Assembly: GCA_016283195.1 (NCBI GenBank)
Contig: JAEEML010000058.1
Span: 1 to 10,844 of the forward strand
Source of the DNA: Deltaproteobacteria bacterium
Lineage (GTDB): Bacteria > JAEEML01
Direction: 5' to 3'
DNA length: 10,844 bases
Positions 6,135 to 10,844 of this stretch are shown piece by piece. The notes below the pieces were generated by a model, which was given only the letters and a program-made list of their open reading frames with translations, did not search any database and was not told the DNA's origin. Position numbers and translations under genes: made by a program. Every line of letters starts with the position of its first letter. Positions within the stretch are counted from its first letter, which is position 1.

Positions 6135-8018
6135 TTATTGCTCCCGCCAGAATTTGGCCGCAATGTGGCCGATTTTTTGGCCCCCGGCATTGGTGAGAGC
6201 CAGTGAAATGAGCGGCATGGTCTCTTTATCGTTAAGCGAAGCGGCTATGGTTAATTCTTCGCCCGCTTTTACCCTCTGGCCGGGAGTGAGCATAATAGTG
6301 ATGTGGACCGGCTCGTTTTGCGCCCAGGGCGCGGCGGCTTTTTTCTCCCGCAGGCGGCGGAGAAGTTTGAGGAAAACTTCGCTCTTTAGGGCGCCGTTAG
6401 CGCTAATATCATCATTTTTTAGAATTATTTCCGTGAGGGCATCTGGCTCTTTGGTCTCTATGGTCTCTTTAGGCGGATTTAGCGGCACCGGTGAAAACTT
6501 TGGCACGGAGCAGGGGTGCGGAGTAAGGCCTTCGCGCTGGAGAATCTCTCGGGCAGCTACCCGGCCGTTGATGATAGATCCCATATAGCCGCCGCCGCCG
6601 CCGCGCCCCCAGGCTCCGGCAAAATAGAGCCCTTTTAAGAGGCCGTTATTGCCCAGGCGGAAGATGTCGGCCTGTTCCGGTATTTGCGCCCAGCCGTAAA
6701 CTGCGCCCAATGGATTACCGGTGACCAGCGAGAGAGTGCGCGGGGTGGCCAGCTCGCTAAGAGTTATATGGCCTTTTATCTCCGGCAGATGGCGATAAAG
6801 TTTTTCCAGCATTATGGCGGCTGTTTTGGCCTTTTTCTCTTCATATTCGGCGCGGGAAATATTTACCCAGGGGGCTCCGGGGGCGAGTTCCAGCATTTGT
6901 AAAACGCCGTTTTCCGTGGTGGGAGCGGAACTATCTTCGGCAGAGTAACTACTTATAACGAAATCGCTTTTTTCGTATTGCTCATTAAGCGCCAGCTCAT
7001 AAGCAAAGTTGTTATCGTCATAGTGATTAAAGAAATTACTGTGCGAAACTATCCCCAGATCTTGGGCTGGCTTGTCCAGGCCGATATACATGGTGATGAG
7101 TGAGGCCGAGGGTTCCAGTTTTTCCAGCCGGTTTAGGTAGGGCAGGGCAATATTGGCCTCTTTTAAGAGTTTTTTATAGGTATTTAACGGGCCGGCGTTC
7201 GATACCACAATAGGGGCGGAAAACTGCTCGCCGTTACTCAGCTCAACACCGGTAACTTGGCGATTTTCTACCAAAATTTTGCTGACTTTGGCGCAGGTTT
7301 TTACCGGTGAGCCCAGGTCATCTAGCGCCCCCTCCATGGTGGTGGTAAGAGCGCCGCCGCCGCCCACAATATAATAATTGCCGGAGAGTAAGTGCGAACC
7401 CATGACTTCCACAGCCCAGTTGGCGGCACAGCGGCTGTTGGGCAGGCCGGTTGATTGCCAGAGCTGGCCCAAAATAGTTTCCAGCCGGGGATTTGGGAAA
7501 CACTCGGCCAAAAGTTCCGCATAAGTGCGGCGAAAATACCTGGCCGGAAAGTAACGCTCCACATCAACCGGGTTGCCCCAAAAGAGGTCATAATTTGCGT
7601 CAACTATTTCTTTGCAAATATTTAGAAATTTATTGATGCCCGCTTGCTCTTTTGGAAACAGATCGCCCAAATATTTGCCAACTTCGGCGCTCCCGCCCGG
7701 GAGGTCATAGGCGGCATCGGGAAAAACCGAGCGAAACATTGGGTTGCGCTGGCGGATAGTCAGGCGGTCGTATATTTGTAAGTCTTTTAAAATACTGGCG
7801 AAATTACCATCTTTATCTAATGCCGGGGCAATGTGCAAAGAGGCATCAAAATTATACCGGCCGCGGCGGAAATTTTGGGCATAGCCGCCAACTTTGGGCT
7901 GCTTTTCCAGAGTGAGTACTTTGAGCCCGGCCCGCGCGAGATGCAGAGCTGCGCTAAGCCCACCCAGGCCGGAGCCGATGACAATGGCGTCAAATTGGGC
8001 ATCTCCCATAAAAGACAT
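6135..8018 (-). CDS. CrtI/phytoene desaturase-like FAD oxidoreductase with extra C-terminal domain
   Basis: A 627-residue flavoprotein. The N-terminal Rossmann motif is GSGLGG (residues 15-20), with the ribose-binding E38 in LEKQPKVGGYA, typical of the phytoene dehydrogenase/carotene isomerase/all-trans-retinol saturase group. Residues 213-229 (GNYYIVGGGGALTTTME) and 462-492 (LKGLYFAGAWGRGGGG to GRVAAREIL) are the other expected FAD-fold blocks. Family members usually end near residue 490-500. Here a proline-rich linker (about 500-520), a helical segment and a strand-rich tail (about 570-627, VHITIMLTPGQRVKAGEEL) follow, a domain I cannot name. AGAGG seven bases upstream supports ATG 8018 over the internal ATG 8009. 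The substrate is unknown; no other carotenoid gene is in view, so other polyunsaturated lipids are equally possible. The next gene starts one base after its stop. Confidence 0.88.
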   Translation of the reverse strand: MSFMGDAQFDAIVIGSGLGGLSAALHLARAGLKVLTLEKQPKVGGYAQNFRRGRYNFDASLHIAPALDKDGNFASILKDLQIYDRLTIRQRNPMFRSVFPDAAYDLPGGSAEVGKYLGDLFPKEQAGINKFLNICKEIVDANYDLFWGNPVDVERYFPARYFRRTYAELLAECFPNPRLETILGQLWQSTGLPNSRCAANWAVEVMGSHLLSGNYYIVGGGGALTTTMEGALDDLGSPVKTCAKVSKILVENRQVTGVELSNGEQFSAPIVVSNAGPLNTYKKLLKEANIALPYLNRLEKLEPSASLITMYIGLDKPAQDLGIVSHSNFFNHYDDNNFAYELALNEQYEKSDFVISSYSAEDSSAPTTENGVLQMLELAPGAPWVNISRAEYEEKKAKTAAIMLEKLYRHLPEIKGHITLSELATPRTLSLVTGNPLGAVYGWAQIPEQADIFRLGNNGLLKGLYFAGAWGRGGGGGYMGSIINGRVAAREILQREGLTPHPCSVPKFSPVPLNPPKETIETKEPDALTEIILKNDDISANGALKSEVFLKLLRRLREKKAAAPWAQNEPVHITIMLTPGQRVKAGEELTIAASLNDKETMPLISLALTNAGGQKIGHIAAKFWREQ

Positions 8019-8205
8019 ATAAAAACCTCTAAGACGGGATGAAAAGACTCATACCGTTTTGCCATGATTCTCTACCACACAAATTTCCAGTAATAAATCA
8101 AAAAGCGGCGGATTATTCCATAAACTCTGCCTGTCTAGCGGGAGGGGCAGTTTCAAGAAAATGGTTCTTTTAAAAATCCACAGCCTTCTGGCCAATTTGG
8201 CAGGT
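8019..8205. other. Short intergenic gap without recognisable signals
   Basis: 187 bp separate the lipoprotein and the CrtI-like gene. Apart from the ribosome binding site AGAGG (8026-8030, minus strand) I see no convincing promoter, terminator or RNA gene. Longer ORFs crossing it in other frames have no RBS and overlap real genes. Confidence 0.4.
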
Positions 8206-8418
8206 TCAGGGCTTACAATCCGGGCCAAAGAAGCCGGCAGCGCAATCGGTATTAGCATCATCGCTACCGGCATCGCTTTTAGCATCTTGAGTTTTGTCGG
8301 TTTGGGCATCCGTATTTTTGGCTGGCTCTTCTTTATGGCTGTCTCTTGGTTTAGTTCCGCACCCACTTAGGCAGAGCGCCACAGCGAGTAGTAATAATAA
8401 ATGATTGAACCTCTTCAT
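8206..8418 (-). CDS. Small lipoprotein with charged linker and two-cysteine tail
   Basis: A 70-residue predicted lipoprotein. It has K2-R3, a hydrophobic stretch LLLLLAVALCL (7-17) and the lipobox LSGC with acylated Cys20, so a cleaved signal peptide and membrane anchoring by signal peptidase II are expected. The +2 residue is Gly, compatible with outer-membrane sorting. Residues 21-57 are a flexible Lys/Asp/Thr/Ala linker. The tail CAAGFFGPDC (59-68) looks like the end of an EGF-type loop (C..GF.G..C), but only two cysteines are present. Function is unknown. The ribosome binding site is weak (GAAAAG region). It lies between two redox genes on the same strand and could be co-transcribed with them. 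Confidence 0.72.
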   Translation of the reverse strand: MKRFNHLLLLLAVALCLSGCGTKPRDSHKEEPAKNTDAQTDKTQDAKSDAGSDDANTDCAAGFFGPDCKP

Positions 8419-8484
8419 GCACTTTTCATGTAAAAAAGCTTTGTAAATTAATAAGATGCCCAGCTAAAATACACTATATTTCTT

Positions 8485-9834
8485 CTAAGCCGGGATAAAT
8501 TGGTCGCGCCCCACATGGCACACCGGGCAGACAGCCGGCGGCAGCGGCCCCTCATAGCTATAGCCGCATTGGCGGCAAACCCAGCGCCGGCCATCCCATT
8601 CCATGGTGTGACCGTCATCATCTGTGGGCGGAATTATTGCAGATAAAATAGCGGCCACCGAGCCACCGCTTGAGCCTTCAGGCCTTTTGAATTTATTCTC
8701 TATTGCGGCAGTTATTTGCGGATAGCCACTAATATTGCCTAATAAAATTGCGGCAATAAGCTCATTGTCCGCATTAAAGAAAAGCGCGCGATAGCCATCT
8801 GCAAAAGACTCTTCCAGCATAGATGTGGCTTCTGCCCGGTCACCCACGCTATAAAGGGCAATTTCGCGGCTCTTTAGATGCAGCTCGGCCGCTTTGGCTG
8901 CATAATTATCTTTAATGGCCAAAGCATTTGTGCCGGCCACTTCGCCCTGGCGGCGGGCCGGATTCCAGAGCAGCTCCAAAGTGCCGTTAAATTCCACACA
9001 GTTGCCGCAGGCAAAAATAGCGGGCTCGCTGGTCTCCATGGCCTCATTTACTATTATGCCGTTTTTAACTGCCAGCCCGGCCTCTTTGGCCAAAGCGATA
9101 TTGGGGCGCACTCCGGCCTGGGCAAGAATCAGGGCGGCTGTTATTTCCTGCCCGTTTTGTAAGGAGATGATGTGGGCATTATTTTTAGAAGTTATAGCGG
9201 CAATTTGCGCCTTACAGTTAACTGTAATACCTCTATTTTCCAAAATATTTTGCAAAAGCGCCGCCGCCTTATCGTTTAGCTGCCGCGGCATGAGGTGGGC
9301 GCCAACTTCCAAAATGGTGACTTTATGACCCATTTTAGCCAGTATGAGCGCACTTTCTATAGCCAAAACGCCGCCGCCGATGATAGTGATTTCCGCCGCT
9401 TTTTGCTCCTTTAGATTATGCGCCAGTTTTTCGGCATCGGCCATAGTCCAGAGCAGCTGGGCGGCCTCTTTAAGGCCGGGAACAGGCGGCACAAAGGGGC
9501 TGGCACCGGTGGCTAAGATAAGACTATCATAAGGAAATTCCTGGCTTTTTGTTATGACAACATGGCGCTCTTTATCAATAGCCGTAGCGGCTATCCCGCT
9601 TAAATACAAAATGCGCCGCGCCGGCAAAAAATCGGGCGCATAAGAGGCCAGATATTCTTTAGGCAGAGCGCCGCTCACCAGGCTGCCTAGGGCAATGCGG
9701 CAATAAAAAGGCTCATCTTCGGCTGCCAAAATAGTAATTTGCGCTGCCGGGTAGGCCACTCTGGCCGCCAGTGCTGCGCTGATTCCGGCAATGCCGCCGC
9801 CGATTATGACTAGTTTTTTCTCCTCAGCCATCAT
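8485..9834 (-). CDS. NADH:rubredoxin-type FAD oxidoreductase fused to a rubredoxin domain
   Basis: A 449-residue flavoprotein of the pyridine nucleotide-disulfide oxidoreductase class, with FAD motif GGGIAG (12-17) and NAD(P)H motif GGGVLAIE (153-160). The segment NPARRQGEVAGTNA (291-304) resembles NADH:rubredoxin reductases and the small flavoprotein of nitrite reductases. At the C-terminus four cysteines (C420, C423, C436, C439; CRQCGYSYEG, then CPVCHVGRDQF) form a short-spaced, rubrerythrin-type rubredoxin iron site. Electrons probably pass from NAD(P)H through FAD to this iron and on to an acceptor, a common oxygen or peroxide detoxification chain in anaerobes. The usual GD before the FAD-contacting loop reads GN (FACGNCVEF, N278). 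The start is ATG 9834 or 9831; a GTG at 9843 is possible. None has a strong ribosome binding site, so the start is uncertain by a few codons. Confidence 0.88.
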   Translation of the reverse strand: MMAEEKKLVIIGGGIAGISAALAARVAYPAAQITILAAEDEPFYCRIALGSLVSGALPKEYLASYAPDFLPARRILYLSGIAATAIDKERHVVITKSQEFPYDSLILATGASPFVPPVPGLKEAAQLLWTMADAEKLAHNLKEQKAAEITIIGGGVLAIESALILAKMGHKVTILEVGAHLMPRQLNDKAAALLQNILENRGITVNCKAQIAAITSKNNAHIISLQNGQEITAALILAQAGVRPNIALAKEAGLAVKNGIIVNEAMETSEPAIFACGNCVEFNGTLELLWNPARRQGEVAGTNALAIKDNYAAKAAELHLKSREIALYSVGDRAEATSMLEESFADGYRALFFNADNELIAAILLGNISGYPQITAAIENKFKRPEGSSGGSVAAILSAIIPPTDDDGHTMEWDGRRWVCRQCGYSYEGPLPPAVCPVCHVGRDQFIPA

Positions 9835-10056
9835 GGGGCGCACTTTAGCAAAATATGGTTAAAAGGTAAAGCCATAATGGTGCAATTATCTTCAAATGTC
9901 ACATAGCCGGAGCTGTTAGCGGTTAACTAAAAGAGCTGCGCCGGATCCAGGGAGAGAAACTCCTCTACAGAAAGGCTATGTTGGGCAAGAAAATAAAATC
10001 TTGTCACTCGCCTTGTTTCATAATAAATGAAGCGCCTTGTGAGGAGGCTTTATAAA
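9835..10056. other. Divergent intergenic region between the oxidoreductase and pfaD
   Basis: About 220 bp that should hold promoters for both directions. On the plus strand TTGTCA (10001-10006) is a plausible -35, but no good -10 sits at 16-18 bp, so I do not call a promoter. No convincing pair is visible leftward either. No operator palindrome or RNA gene was recognised. Confidence 0.45.
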
Positions 10057-10844
10057 ATGACCGCTCCGGCAAATGCTGTTTGTTCTCCGCTTTTTGTGAA
10101 ATCTACCTGTGAATTGGCTAAGTTAGATGATTCTGCCGGCATTTCTATGTTGGAACATTTGGCCGAGCCGCTCTTGCTCGCGGCTGATGAAAAGGGGCTA
10201 AAAGTCGCTCCTTATAATCAGGAAGTGCTTACTTTGCAGGCTGATAGCGGAGCGGCGGCGCTTCTGGCCTTTTTACCGCCATCTTTGCCCAGCGCTTTGG
10301 GCAGCGCCTCTTTTTGCCGGGAATACGGCCTTAGTTATGCCTATGTGGGCGGCGGTATGGCCAACGGTATTGCCTCGGTAAAGATGGTGGCCGTTTTGGC
10401 CCAGGCTGGTATGCTGGGCTTTTTAGGCACCGGCGGTCTTTCATTGGAAAATATTGAAAAAGCCATTTTAGAGCTGAAAAATGAGTGTTCTGGCCGGCCT
10501 TTCGGCTGCAATTTATTGCATAATCCGTACTCGCCGCAAGTGGAAGAAGCCACGGTAGATCTCTATTTAAAACACGGGGTTACCATGGTGGAGGCCGCCG
10601 CCTACCTGGACCTCACCAAAGCTCTGGTGCGCTATCGTTTGCACGGACTTAAAAGAGACAGCGCAGGGCAGGTGGTGGCTCCCAACAAGGTGATGGCCAA
10701 AATCTCGCGTATTGAGCTGGCGCGCAAATTCCTGGCTCCGCCGCCGCTAAAATTGGTTAACTCTCTTTTGGCTGAAGGCAAAATCAGCCAAAGCGAGGCC
10801 GATCTTTCGCAAGAGATTCCCATGGCCGGGCAAATTACTGTGGA
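10057..10844 (+). CDS. pfaD: PfaD-family enoyl reductase, N-terminal 262 residues
   Basis: ATG 10057 follows GGAGG (10043-10047) with a nine-base spacer, and the frame is open to the right edge. The residues match PfaD of polyunsaturated fatty acid and polyketide synthases. Features include LGSASF and YAYVGGGMANGIAS (about 81-106), GFLGTGGLSLENIE (121-134), CNLLHNPYSP (151-160), VEAAAYLDLT (178-187), RYRLHGLKRD (192-201), PNKVMAKISRIE (209-220) and FLAPPP (225-230). The window ends just before the usual EADSGGHTDNRP glycine-rich FMN segment. PfaD is an NAD(P)H- and FMN-dependent trans-acting enoyl reductase for double bonds in the growing chain. Synthase subunits might be expected to the right. 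Confidence 0.93.
   Translation, partial: MTAPANAVCSPLFVKSTCELAKLDDSAGISMLEHLAEPLLLAADEKGLKVAPYNQEVLTLQADSGAAALLAFLPPSLPSALGSASFCREYGLSYAYVGGGMANGIASVKMVAVLAQAGMLGFLGTGGLSLENIEKAILELKNECSGRPFGCNLLHNPYSPQVEEATVDLYLKHGVTMVEAAAYLDLTKALVRYRLHGLKRDSAGQVVAPNKVMAKISRIELARKFLAPPPLKLVNSLLAEGKISQSEADLSQEIPMAGQITV

Noticed and set aside
6134-6190. Longer N-terminus (start at 6190) for the chagasin-like protein
   Set aside because: It would overlap the CrtI-like gene by 56 bases in another frame. The ATG at 6133 has a well-placed GGGAG and the 1-base coupling typical here.
6154-6588. 144-codon plus-strand ORF
   Set aside because: It is antisense to the C-terminal part of the CrtI-like gene and has no recognisable domain.
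8049-8366. 105-codon minus-strand ORF overlapping the lipoprotein
   Set aside because: It is out of frame with a lipoprotein that has a clear signal and lipobox. It has no convincing RBS and no domain.
8161-8370. 69-codon plus-strand ORF with a hydrophobic stretch
   Set aside because: It is opposite the lipoprotein linker, and its hydrophobicity mirrors the charged Lys/Asp codons of the real gene.

Overview
The window looks like a bacterial chromosome segment, probably from an anaerobic Gram-negative lineage. The support is a lipoprotein signal with a clear lipobox, strong Shine-Dalgarno sites, a rubredoxin-fused NADH oxidoreductase and a PfaD-type enoyl reductase. A Desulfobacterota-like host would fit, but that is inference at low confidence.

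The left half (1 to about 5100, minus strand) is an AT-rich two-gene operon. A dynamin-like large GTPase (872 aa) comes first. One nucleotide after its stop begins a large HerA/DUF87-type P-loop ATPase, which runs off the left edge. By eye the operon is roughly one-third GC, against about half for the genes on the right. This suggests a horizontally acquired cassette, most plausibly a defence or membrane-remodelling system. GC rises abruptly to about 52% in the last 360 bp, exactly where the conserved ATPase core begins, so the ATPase gene itself appears mosaic.

The junction (about 5048-5551) has no confirmed gene but is unusually structured. It holds a strong-looking rightward sigma70-type promoter behind spaced A-tracts. 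That promoter fires straight into a tandem array of the octanucleotide GATTGCTT (10 full copies plus partial ends). On the opposite strand a short ORF with an excellent ribosome binding site reads through the array as an octapeptide repeat. The array is stop-free in all three minus-strand frames, so copy-number changes would switch the ORF's C-terminus. Interleaved inverted repeats follow.

The right half (about 5552-9834, minus strand) has host-like composition. In transcription order it encodes an NADH:rubredoxin-type FAD oxidoreductase with a C-terminal rubredoxin domain, a small lipoprotein, a CrtI-like FAD oxidoreductase with an extra C-terminal domain, and a translationally coupled protein with a probable chagasin-like (I42) beta-sandwich domain. 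Divergently, at 10057, a pfaD-family gene (polyunsaturated fatty acid/polyketide synthase enoyl reductase) starts and runs off the right edge. The right-hand genes suggest redox and lipid chemistry. The left operon is unrelated cargo.
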